NCBI GenBank assembly: GCA_030691225.1
Contig: JAUYES010000828.1
Location: forward strand, 1-8,490
DNA: 8,490 nt
Reading direction: 5' to 3'
Origin: Holophaga sp.
Lineage (GTDB): Bacteria > Acidobacteriota > Holophagae > Holophagales > Holophagaceae
Positions 1 to 6,021 of the stretch are shown one piece after another. The notes beneath the pieces were generated by a model. The model searched no databases, had not been told where the DNA came from, and saw only the letters and a list, made by a program, of their open reading frames with translations. A program made the position numbers and the translations under genes. Within the stretch, counting starts at the first letter, position 1; the number at the start of each line of letters is the position of its first letter.

Positions 1-861
1 TCCGCCGAAGAGCCGGATGAGGCCCGTGAGAACGCCAATGCCCACGCCGAAGATCAACATGCCCTTGGGTGTAACCGGCGAGGTCACCATGTCCGTGGCC
101 ATGAAGAAGGCCCCGATAACGGCGCCGCCCGTCAGCAGGTGGAATAGGGGATCGGCGAATTTCTGTGGATTCACCATCCAGAAGATGCCTGTAAAGACGG
201 CCAGGGAGGCCAGCATGGAGAAGGGGATCTCCCAGGAGATTACCTTGCGGTAGAGCAGGAAGGCGCCGCCGAGTAGAAGGGCCAGGGCCGACATTTCACC
301 CAGGCTGCCGCCGGTGTTGCCCAGGAAGAAATCCAGGTTGGTCCAGGAACCCTGCAGCTTGGCCAAGCCCTCGGTCTTAAGCACTCCCAGGGGCGTGGCC
401 GCAGTCACGGTTTCTGCCATGCGCGGGGCGATCCAGGCGGTCATGTGTACGGGATAGGAGATGAGCAGGAAGACTCGGGCGATGAGGGCCGGATTAAAGA
501 TGTTGTAGCCGAGCCCGCCGAAGAGGTGCTTGGTCACCACGATGGCGACAAAGCTGCCCACCGCGGTCATCCAAAGCGGCAGGGTGGGCGGTACGTTGAG
601 GGACAGCAGGATGCCCGTGATGATGGCGCTGCCATCAAAAACCGTCGCCTTGATGTCCTTGCGCCCCCGTAGGTAGAGCACACCGGCCTCGAAGGCCATG
701 GCCGCGAGGGTGGCGGTGAGGATCACGGCCAGAGCCCGGAATCCGAACAGATACATGCTCACGGCGCAGGCCGGAAGCAGTGCGATGACGACGTCATACA
801 TGACGCTCTTGAGATCCTGGGCCGCATGAAGGTGGGGTGATGAGGTGAGGCTGAGCTTCAT
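1..861 (-). CDS. rnfD: RnfD, ion-translocating electron transport complex membrane subunit D (3' end cut by window edge)
   Basis: RnfD is an integral membrane subunit of the Rnf complex and a paralogue of NqrB. It carries covalently bound FMN and takes part in electron transfer coupled to ion movement. The visible 287 residues contain several hydrophobic segments (about 22-63, 75-110, 125-145, 190-230, 243-285). Family signatures are GLGYNIFNPALIARV at 116-130, the probable flavinylation site VTAATPL at 152-158 (Thr156 as the FMN-linked residue), and FFMATDMVTSPVTPKG at 252-267. The start is fixed by an ATGA overlap with the rnfC stop and by AAAGGAG six bases upstream (868-874). The frame is open to position 1, so a few dozen C-terminal residues lie outside. 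It sits fourth in the RseC-like/rnfB/rnfC/rnfD series; rnfG, rnfE and rnfA would be expected next. One oddity is that the flavinylation site has Glu150 and TAAT where Dxx(S/T)GAT-type sequences are usual. Family assignment is very secure. Confidence 0.96.
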   Translation of the reverse strand, partial: MKLSLTSSPHLHAAQDLKSVMYDVVIALLPACAVSMYLFGFRALAVILTATLAAMAFEAGVLYLRGRKDIKATVFDGSAIITGILLSLNVPPTLPLWMTAVGSFVAIVVTKHLFGGLGYNIFNPALIARVFLLISYPVHMTAWIAPRMAETVTAATPLGVLKTEGLAKLQGSWTNLDFFLGNTGGSLGEMSALALLLGGAFLLYRKVISWEIPFSMLASLAVFTGIFWMVNPQKFADPLFHLLTGGAVIGAFFMATDMVTSPVTPKGMLIFGVGIGVLTGLIRLFGG

Positions 862-2198
862 GCCTTGCTCCTTTGGTGATTCCGAACCACCGTCTTCCCC
901 AATCGGATCCAGTGGACGAGTTTTCGCCGAGTCGGGCAGATATAGCTGCAGCAGCCGCATTCCATGCAGTCGATGGAATCCGTCAACTGCTCGGCCTGCT
1001 CGAACTGGGCGCTCACAGCGAGTTCCGTGGGCCTCAGGCCCATGGGGCAGACCGCGATGCAGCGCCCGCAGCGGATGCAGGGGCCTTCCTTCTCATAGAA
1101 GAAGTCATCTTCGGAGAGCACCACGATGCCGGAGGTGCCCTTCATGACCGTGACATCCAGATCGCGAATGGACTTGCCCATCATGGGGCCGCCGTGAATA
1201 ACGGCACGCACCCGGGCCTCGTCAGTGAAGCCCCCGGCCGCTGCAATGGCTTCCTGAAAGCTGGTGCCCATTCGCAGGCGGAAGTTGCCGGGATTTTTGA
1301 CATACCCCGTGACCGTCACCACCCGCTCGAAGACGGGCTTGCCGTGGAATACGGCCTCGTAGGCGGCATACGCTGTGGCGATGTTCTGCACCACCACGCC
1401 CACTTCGAAGGGCAGTTTGCCCGAGGGCACTTCCCGGCCCAGCACCGCCCAGATCAGCTGTTTCTCGCCGCCCTGGGGGTAGCGCGTCTGCACGGGAGCC
1501 ACCGAGAAGCCCGATAGCTTCAGGGCCTCGATCCGCTCTTGGAGCAGCCGAATGGCATCGGGCTTGTTCGCTTCGATCCCGATGATCACCGAGGCAACGT
1601 TCAGGATCTTCTGGAACACCTGCGCGCCTCGCAGCACGGCATCCGGCTGTTCGAGCATGAGCTGATGGTCGGCGGTGAGGAAAGGTTCGCACTCTGCACC
1701 GTTCAGCAGCAGTGTGTCGACCGGTTTATCGGCGGGGGGCGTCAGCTTTACATGGGTGGGAAAGGTCGCTCCGCCCTGGCCCACGATGCCGGCCACTTTG
1801 ACTGCAGCCAGCAGTTCCGCGGGGGTCATCGCGTCGAGGTCGAGGCTCCGTGCCTGCTGAAAGGCTTTGTCGTCCTCCAGGGATTGTTCGGCGCTCACGT
1901 CGATCACCACCGCGGTTTCGGAGGCTCCGGAGGCGGACATCCTGCGTTCCACCTTCTTGACGATGCCCGATACCGGCGAGTGCACCACCGCCGAAATCAT
2001 GCCTTCGGCCTGGCCCAGGAGATCACCGACCTTGACCTCGTCCTTGACCTTGACCAGAACCTTGGCAGGGCGGCCCAAATGTTGGTTCATGTGGACGACT
2101 ACCTCGGCTGGCGGAGGCAGGGCCACAATGGCCTTGTGGCTGGATAGTTCTTTATGTTCTGAGGGATGGACCCCCCCGCGATTAAACGTGAGCGCCAT
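858..2198 (-). CDS. rnfC: RnfC, NADH/FMN- and [4Fe-4S]-binding subunit of the Rnf complex
   Basis: RnfC is the peripheral cytoplasmic subunit that handles NAD(H), related to the NuoF/51-kDa subunit of complex I. From the chosen ATG it has 446 residues, normal for the family. It opens with MALTFNRGGVHP, a typical RnfC N-terminus, followed by a lipoyl-like barrel (about 20-85). Next come the glycine-rich nucleotide site GIVGQGGATFP at 137-147 and the NuoF-like GAECEP at 167-172. An SLBB-type region (about 290-350) includes VTGYVKNPGNF. Two [4Fe-4S] motifs close the protein: Cys374/377/380/384 and Cys411/414/417/421. The frame stays open nine codons upstream to an ATG at 2225, but AAGGAGG at 2208-2214 and family alignment favour 2198. 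The gene overlaps the end of rnfB by 17 nt and the start of rnfD by 4 nt, implying coupled translation and fixed stoichiometry. Confidence 0.96.
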   Translation of the reverse strand: MALTFNRGGVHPSEHKELSSHKAIVALPPPAEVVVHMNQHLGRPAKVLVKVKDEVKVGDLLGQAEGMISAVVHSPVSGIVKKVERRMSASGASETAVVIDVSAEQSLEDDKAFQQARSLDLDAMTPAELLAAVKVAGIVGQGGATFPTHVKLTPPADKPVDTLLLNGAECEPFLTADHQLMLEQPDAVLRGAQVFQKILNVASVIIGIEANKPDAIRLLQERIEALKLSGFSVAPVQTRYPQGGEKQLIWAVLGREVPSGKLPFEVGVVVQNIATAYAAYEAVFHGKPVFERVVTVTGYVKNPGNFRLRMGTSFQEAIAAAGGFTDEARVRAVIHGGPMMGKSIRDLDVTVMKGTSGIVVLSEDDFFYEKEGPCIRCGRCIAVCPMGLRPTELAVSAQFEQAEQLTDSIDCMECGCCSYICPTRRKLVHWIRLGKTVVRNHQRSKA

Positions 2199-3018
2199 GG
2201 GCGGACGCCTCCTTCCCTTCGGCAATACGGCTTAGGCGAATGGTGGTGGGCTTGCAGGCCACGATGCACTTCATGCATTCGGTGCACTCGGCGGGTTTGA
2301 CGATGGCGAGGGCGCCTTCGCAGGAGACCGCATCGAATTCGCAGGCCTTGACGCAGGCCTTGCAGCCGATGCAGCCCACGGAGCAATACTTTCGCACCAC
2401 GGCACCCGGGTCGGGCGACTTGCAGGCCACGTAGATCTTGGTGGCGTAAGGTGCCATCTCGATGAGGGCGCGAGGGCAGGCCACGATGCACTTGGAACAG
2501 GCCGTGCACTTTTCGTCGTCCACGAGGGCCACGCCGTTCTCCATGTGGATGGCGTCGAAGGGGCAAGCCTTGACGCAATCCGCAAGACCCAAGCACCCGT
2601 AGGTGCAGACCAGGTCGGAGGAATTGTTGACCGCCATGGCCGCGCAGCTCTCGATGCCTAGGTACTCACCAGCCTTCACGGCATTGGTGCCCCCGTTGCA
2701 ATAGACCCTGGCCACCACTTTGTGTGTAAAGGTTGCCTCGAGGCCGAGGGTCGCTGCGATCTCACCGGCGGTGGCGGAACCACCGACCGGGCAGTAGTGC
2801 TTCAGATCCTTGGTCTCCACGAGCTTTTCGGCAAAGGCATGACAGCCCGCCTGGCCGCAGCCACCGCAATTCACACCCGGCAGCAGGGCCTCGACCTCGC
2901 CGATCAGTGGATCCTCGAACACGGCGAATTTCTTGGCCGCGAGGTAGAGCACCACCCCAGCGACCAGTGCGACCCCACCCATACTGAGGACGGTCTTGAC
3001 GATGAGCATGACATCCAT
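2182..3018 (-). CDS. rnfB: RnfB, multi-[4Fe-4S] ferredoxin-interacting subunit of the Rnf complex (long form)
   Basis: RnfB is the membrane-anchored iron-sulfur subunit that exchanges electrons with soluble ferredoxin. The 278-residue product has one N-terminal membrane helix (about 5-28). A Fe-S domain follows with Cys51, Cys54, Cys59 and Cys76 (CGGCGQAGCHAFAEKLV at 51-67). Four further ferredoxin-like cysteine groups are visible: 138/142/148/152, 171/174/177/181, 212/216/219/222/226 and 245/248/251/255. That suggests about five [4Fe-4S] clusters, more than the short gammaproteobacterial RnfB/RsxB and like the long forms of anaerobes. The tail after residue 262 is hydrophilic and ends in HGAHV. 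The ATG directly follows the TGA of the RseC-like gene with no gap, and AAGAGG lies six bases upstream (3025-3030). The 3' end overlaps rnfC by 17 nt. Cluster number is inferred from cysteine spacing. Confidence 0.96.
   Translation of the reverse strand: MDVMLIVKTVLSMGGVALVAGVVLYLAAKKFAVFEDPLIGEVEALLPGVNCGGCGQAGCHAFAEKLVETKDLKHYCPVGGSATAGEIAATLGLEATFTHKVVARVYCNGGTNAVKAGEYLGIESCAAMAVNNSSDLVCTYGCLGLADCVKACPFDAIHMENGVALVDDEKCTACSKCIVACPRALIEMAPYATKIYVACKSPDPGAVVRKYCSVGCIGCKACVKACEFDAVSCEGALAIVKPAECTECMKCIVACKPTTIRLSRIAEGKEASAHGAHV
2208..2214 (-). promoter_or_regulatory. Ribosome binding site that fixes the rnfC start
   Basis: The minus strand reads AAGGAGG followed by a nine-base spacer and ATG at 2198-2196. 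This near-perfect Shine-Dalgarno lies inside the rnfB coding region. It supports the internal ATG over the ATG nine codons upstream at 2225. Confidence 0.8.
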
Positions 3019-3414
3019 TCAGCACCTCTTGATTTGGATCCGTTTTTGAGCCGATAGACTTCGGTTGAGCGCCCAGTTCGCCAGCAGGCCCAGGAATAGG
3101 CCCGCAAAACCCGAGGCCATGGCCCAGCGCTCGCTCCGGATTGCCCCCACCAGCGCTCCCGCGAGCATCGTCAGCAAGGGCAGGATGAAAGTGGAGAAGG
3201 AAAGCCAGACTCGCACGGCGGGAGACAGTTCCACCTCGACGTTATCTCCAGGATGGATGTCGCTCGGTAGGTGTTCCGGGGCGATTTCCATCAGATCCGT
3301 TGCGGGGATCTTGCAGATGCCTTTGGCTGAACAACCTTCGCAGCCACCACCCTGGGTATCCAGCTCGATGGGGTACAGCCCACGCTCATTCAAGGGCAGG
3401 ACGACACCTTTCAT
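3019..3414 (-). CDS. SoxR-reducing system protein RseC family (RseC/MucC-like) membrane protein, Rnf-associated
   Basis: This 131-residue protein shows the RseC/MucC family plan. A short N-terminal domain carries a cysteine group (Cys25, Cys28, Cys34 in GGGCEGCSAKGICK) and a PGDNVEVEL strand (55-63). Two membrane helices follow (about 69-92 and 97-116), then a basic tail. In E. coli, RseC acts with the Rsx (Rnf-like) complex in keeping SoxR reduced, and in several anaerobes an RseC-like gene heads the rnf operon. Here it is the first gene, immediately upstream of rnfB, which supports a role in assembling or tuning the complex. The start ATG at 3414 has GGAG eight bases upstream (3423-3426). 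An overlapping upstream ATG is out of frame and stops after five codons. The role is inferred from family and position; cysteine spacing suggests metal or Fe-S binding without proving it. Confidence 0.85.
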   Translation of the reverse strand: MKGVVLPLNERGLYPIELDTQGGGCEGCSAKGICKIPATDLMEIAPEHLPSDIHPGDNVEVELSPAVRVWLSFSTFILPLLTMLAGALVGAIRSERWAMASGFAGLFLGLLANWALNRSLSAQKRIQIKRC

Positions 3415-3839
3415 GCCTCACGCTCCATGGTGGTCTTGACCCCGAAGCCGCTCAGGGCTGTGGGGGTAGGGCCGCCGGTTCTGGGTTGTGTCAGTGTCGA
3501 AGCCACGGGATCCTTGGGGCTGCCTTGCCGCACGAGGTTCTGCCTCTATTGCGGGGGAGGGTTTAGTTGGGGAAGACCTATTGGAGCCGAAATGTCCACC
3601 TACAGAAATGCGGCAGACCCACTGGTTAGGCACGTGGCGCGCATTCGCACAGGGTCTATTGCATGGGATAGGTTTATCTTACCCTCGGAGCCAGTGGTAC
3701 CGATGCCTTGGCCAGACCCGTTTGTGCTTTTTGTCACCCCATGATCCTTCGGCATTGTTTCTGTGGAGGCTTCTCTCGGCGCCTGAAAGCCCTCCTCCTG
3801 GTAGGTGGGCTAATCGTGTCCGTGCTACTTTGGGGCACT
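3415..3839. other. Divergent intergenic region between the rnf operon and psd
   Basis: This gap separates the minus-strand Rnf operon from the plus-strand psd-scpB genes, so it should hold promoters for both. I found no -35/-10 pair with acceptable sequence and spacing on either strand. Open frames here lack ribosome sites and recognisable domains. One near-palindrome, GGGATAGGTTTATCTTACCC at 3665-3684, could be an operator or chance. The last 99-132 bases (from 3708 or 3741) are in frame with psd and may encode an N-terminal membrane segment if translation begins upstream. No tRNA, repeat array or terminator is evident. Confidence 0.5.
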
Positions 3840-4697
3840 ATGTCTGGCTGGCCCCTATCCCTGCATTTGCTTCGCTTCTACCCCAAAAAACTGGGGTCTT
3901 CCCTGGTCGGCTGGGTGGCGGGGCGTTCCATGCCCCAAGGCCTGCGCATTCCAGTGCTGGAAAAATTCGCCAAAACCTATGGCGTGGATCTGGCCGAAGC
4001 GGAAAAGCCACTGAGTGAATATGCCAGCCTCCAGGCTTTCTTCACACGTCGCCTCAAGCCCGGCTTGCGGCCACAGGAGGTTGCCGTTCCGGGCTCCGTG
4101 AATAGCCCGGTGGATGCGCGGATCATCGCGGGTGGACCCATTGAGAAAGACACCATCCTTCAGGCCAAGGGCTTGCCTTATCGAGTTTCCGAATTGCTTA
4201 AAAATCTGCCGGATCCAGGGCGTTTTGAGGGCGGCCATTACCTAACGCTGTACCTCAGCCCGAGGGACTACCACCGCATTCATGTGCCCATCGAGGGCAT
4301 CGTTACCGCCGTGGCGCGGGTGGAAGGCGAACTCTGGCCCGTGAACGATGCCAGCACCAGCCATGTGCCCCGCCTCTACGAACGCAATCGGCGCGCCGCC
4401 TGGGTGGCCCGTGGCACGGGTGCCGACGAAGGCCTCGACGTGGCTGCGGTCTGCGTGGGAGCTACCCATGTGGGTGGCGTGATCCTCGACGAACGCTGGC
4501 TGGAAGGGCGCAGGTTGCCCAAGGATGGCGGATTGGCGGTGAACAACCTTCCGTGCACGCCGGGCGATGACTTGGCCAACTTCCAGTTCGGCAGCACCGT
4601 GGTGTTGATCATCGGCGGGCCCAAGGCGAAAGACTGGGTGGCCCAGCGCACCGAAGGCACCGTGAAGGTTGGGCAACGCCTGGGGGCGTTTCGGTGA
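3840..4697 (+). CDS. psd: Phosphatidylserine decarboxylase proenzyme
   Basis: Psd decarboxylates phosphatidylserine to phosphatidylethanolamine at the cytoplasmic membrane. It self-cleaves to generate a pyruvoyl cofactor. From the ATG at 3840 the product has 285 residues. Diagnostic motifs, in this numbering, are YGVDLAEAEKP (47-57), FFTRRLKPGLRP (67-78), SPVDA with Asp92, YLSPRDYHRIHVP (138-150, His145 and His148), and FGST at 250-253 with Ser252 as the expected cleavage and pyruvoyl residue. These match the Asp-His-Ser logic of the type I enzyme. The start is uncertain. The frame is open upstream, with alternatives GTG 3816 (preceded by TAGGTGGG), ATG 3741 and TTG 3708. Starts at 3741 or 3708 would add a hydrophobic stretch, LKALLLVGGLIVSVLLWG, that could be a membrane anchor. 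I chose 3840 because the E. coli-like N-terminus begins about there. The stop overlaps the scpB GTG by four bases. Confidence 0.93.
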   Translation: MSGWPLSLHLLRFYPKKLGSSLVGWVAGRSMPQGLRIPVLEKFAKTYGVDLAEAEKPLSEYASLQAFFTRRLKPGLRPQEVAVPGSVNSPVDARIIAGGPIEKDTILQAKGLPYRVSELLKNLPDPGRFEGGHYLTLYLSPRDYHRIHVPIEGIVTAVARVEGELWPVNDASTSHVPRLYERNRRAAWVARGTGADEGLDVAAVCVGATHVGGVILDERWLEGRRLPKDGGLAVNNLPCTPGDDLANFQFGSTVVLIIGGPKAKDWVAQRTEGTVKVGQRLGAFR

Positions 4698-5368
4698 CCG
4701 AGGAGATTTTCCACGAAGAACCCCTTTGGGAAGAAGGCGGTGATTTGCCGGGTGCCCTGGAGGCTCTCTTCGTGGCCACGGGCGAGGTGCTGGATCTGGC
4801 TCGGCTCGTGGAGCTAACTGGCATCCACGAAGGCCCCCTGCGGCAAGCCATCGAAAAACTGGAAGAGCGCCTGACCGCGCCTCGAGGCATGCGCCTCATC
4901 GAGGTGGGCGGCGGCTGGCGACTGGCCACGGCGCCCCATTACGCCAATCTTGTTTCCAAGCTGGTCACCACGCTGCGCAGCGGGCGACTCACCCCCGCTC
5001 AGATCGAAACCCTGGCCATTGTGGCCTATCGGCAGCCCGTCACCGTTCCCGAGATCAATGAACTTCGCGGCGTGACCAGCGCTGCCAACCAGGTAAAGAG
5101 TTTGCTGGAACGCGAACTAATCGTTCCCGCCGGGCGCAAACATGTGGTGGGACGCCCCATGACCTACATCACCACCCAGAAATTTCTGTTGCATTTTGGT
5201 TTGCGCACCTTGCAGGATCTGCCCCGACTGGCGGATTTTGGTGAAGGCAATATCGAAGCCCAGGCCTTGGCCCAGCTGGAGCCTGCTCTGCCCGAGGGCA
5301 GCATGTTCGAGGGGCTGGAGGACGTTGCGGATGACACTGTGGATGACAACGGACCGCAAGCCTCCTAG
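4694..5368 (+). CDS. scpB: Segregation and condensation protein B (ScpB)
   Basis: ScpB is the dimeric winged-helix (kite) partner of ScpA and SMC in the bacterial condensin complex, needed for chromosome compaction and segregation. The 224-residue product has the family layout. The first winged helix (about 15-85) begins LEALFVATGEVLDLARLVEL. The second (about 95-165) has TLAIVAYRQPVTVPEINELRG, then VKSLLERELIV and GRPMTYITTQKFLLHFGL, the usual closing strand and helix. An acidic variable tail (about 185-224) follows, also typical. It starts with GTG in a GTGA overlap with the psd stop. The upstream Shine-Dalgarno is weak (GGGGG at 4682-4686), so translation probably depends on coupling to psd. 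scpB usually follows scpA; no scpA is in this window and the pairing with psd is unusual. Confidence 0.94.
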   Translation: MTEEIFHEEPLWEEGGDLPGALEALFVATGEVLDLARLVELTGIHEGPLRQAIEKLEERLTAPRGMRLIEVGGGWRLATAPHYANLVSKLVTTLRSGRLTPAQIETLAIVAYRQPVTVPEINELRGVTSAANQVKSLLERELIVPAGRKHVVGRPMTYITTQKFLLHFGLRTLQDLPRLADFGEGNIEAQALAQLEPALPEGSMFEGLEDVADDTVDDNGPQAS

Positions 5369-5401
5369 GCTTGTTGAATCCCCTAAATTCCATGGTTTTA
5401 C

Positions 5402-5406
5402 AGGAG
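5402..5406 (+). promoter_or_regulatory. Ribosome binding site of the coiled-coil protein gene
   Basis: AGGAG lies six bases before the ATG at 5413. It decides this start over the in-frame upstream start at 5371, which lacks a site and would place 14 unrelated residues before the signal peptide. Confidence 0.7.
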
Positions 5407-5412
5407 TCGCCC

Positions 5413-5895
5413 ATGCCTCGTTTTACGTCCCTGCTCACGGCATCTCTGCTTCTGGCTGGATCGCTAGCTGCCGCTCAGCCTCGCGTGACTTCCAAGAATC
5501 GCATTCGCCGTTCGGATCCCCGCATCGAAAAAGATGCCACCGTGCTGAATGCCCGAGCCGCCGAAGCGAAGGCTGCCGCCGATGTGGAAAAGGCCGAGGC
5601 TCACGTCAATCAGCTCCGCAAGGCCCAGGCCGAAGCTCGCGCTCAGGCTCGCGAGGCGGAACGGAAGGCCTCCGAAGCGCTGCGAGCCACGGATTCCGCC
5701 CAGAAAGCTCAAGAGCAAATGCAGAAATCCCAAACCGAAGCCCGGGAAGCTCGAAAAGGCGCCCGGGTCGCCGCCGAAGCCGCCCAGAAGGCGGCCGGCG
5801 TGCATCCCGTGAAAACCAAGGCCAAGGCTGAGCCAGTAAAAACGGAGACACCTAAGGCCGAAGCGCCCAAGATTGAAGCGCCGGAAAAAAAGTAG
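5413..5895 (+). CDS. Small exported alanine-rich coiled-coil protein, function unknown
   Basis: I do not recognise a specific family. The 160-residue product begins with a plausible Sec signal peptide: MPRF, a hydrophobic core TSLLTASLLLAGSLAAA, and probable cleavage after Ala21 (AAA-Q). After a short basic linker (24-40) comes a long Ala/Glu/Lys/Arg/Gln-rich segment (about 40-127) with no proline or glycine and heptad-like alanines, predicted as helical coiled coil. The tail (131-160) is a Lys-Pro-Glu-Ala series with imperfect repeats such as PKAEAPKIEAP. No cysteine or catalytic motif is present. The composition suggests a periplasmic structural, spacer or envelope-associated protein, but that is only inference, and low complexity makes homology unreliable. 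The gene starts 44 bp after scpB and may be co-transcribed with it. Its TAG stop forms part of the stem base of the downstream hairpin. Confidence 0.75.
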   Translation: MPRFTSLLTASLLLAGSLAAAQPRVTSKNRIRRSDPRIEKDATVLNARAAEAKAAADVEKAEAHVNQLRKAQAEARAQAREAERKASEALRATDSAQKAQEQMQKSQTEAREARKGARVAAEAAQKAAGVHPVKTKAKAEPVKTETPKAEAPKIEAPEKK

Positions 5896-6000
5896 CCACA
5901 AAGAACGCAAAGAAACGCAAAGAAACGCAAAGCGTTCTATTTGCACGGGCATCAGTTTGATTTTTTTGCGCTTTTTGTGCTCTTTGCGGCTATTTTTTTT
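5893..6000. terminator. Long imperfect inverted repeat, probable bidirectional terminator
   Basis: The left arm (5893-5925) pairs with the right arm (5961-5992). TAGCC/GGCTA closes the base, CAAAG pairs with CTTTG next, and CGCAAA with TTTGCG further in, with a few mismatches, G-T pairs and one bulge. The loop is about 35 nt. On the plus strand the stem is followed by eight T (5993-6000). On the minus strand it is followed by C and then seven T (complement of 5885-5891). It lies between two convergent genes, so a terminator serving both is the natural reading. The stem is AT-rich for such a GC-rich genome. Termination itself is inferred from structure and position. Confidence 0.65.
5899..5934 (+). 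repeat. Short tandem repeat, CAAAGAA(A)CG units
   Basis: Units are CAAAGAACG (5899-5907), CAAAGAAACG (5908-5917), CAAAGAAACG (5918-5927) and a partial CAAAGCG (5928-5934), making a tract of about 10-bp period. The degenerate complement occurs in the right arm of the hairpin (5961-5987). From memory, similar CACAAAGAACGCAAAG-like tracts occur as dispersed intergenic elements in many unrelated bacterial genomes. Mobility cannot be judged from one copy. Confidence 0.8.
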
Positions 6001-6021
6001 GGCTTTGAAGGCGCGAACCCT

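Noticed and set aside
873..1517. Plus-strand frame of 214 residues opposite rnfC
   Set aside because: It is wholly antisense to a well-supported gene with intact motifs. It has no domain and reflects GC-rich codon bias on the complementary strand.
1539..2147. Plus-strand frame of 202 residues opposite rnfC
   Set aside because: It is an antisense shadow of rnfC; the His/Gly-rich composition mirrors its codons and there is no family resemblance.
3418..3633. Minus-strand 71-residue frame upstream of the RseC-like gene
   Set aside because: There is no Shine-Dalgarno and the sequence has low complexity with no hydrophobic or conserved pattern. It could be leader RNA but nothing supports a protein.
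3488..4018. Plus-strand frame of 176 residues across the intergenic gap into psd
   Set aside because: It overlaps the start of psd in another frame, has no ribosome site and no recognisable domain, and shows irregular codon use.
5196..5831. Plus-strand Arg/Ser-rich frame of 211 residues overlapping scpB and the coiled-coil gene
   Set aside because: It is a frame-shifted reading of two supported genes; the Arg/Ser/Pro composition is typical of an out-of-frame GC-rich translation.
5899..5934. Tandem repeat considered as a CRISPR array or iteron origin
   Set aside because: The units are only 9-10 bp with no spacers, there are no cas or rep genes nearby, and the tract is part of an inverted repeat between convergent genes.
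5464..5952. Minus-strand frame of 162 residues beginning MPVQIERFAFLCVSLRSLWLLFF, rich in Phe/Leu/Gly
   Set aside because: It is antisense to the coiled-coil gene and its start lies in the hairpin repeat. The FAFLCVSLRSL-type peptide is what CAAAGAACG repeats give when translated from the other strand. There is no plausible domain.
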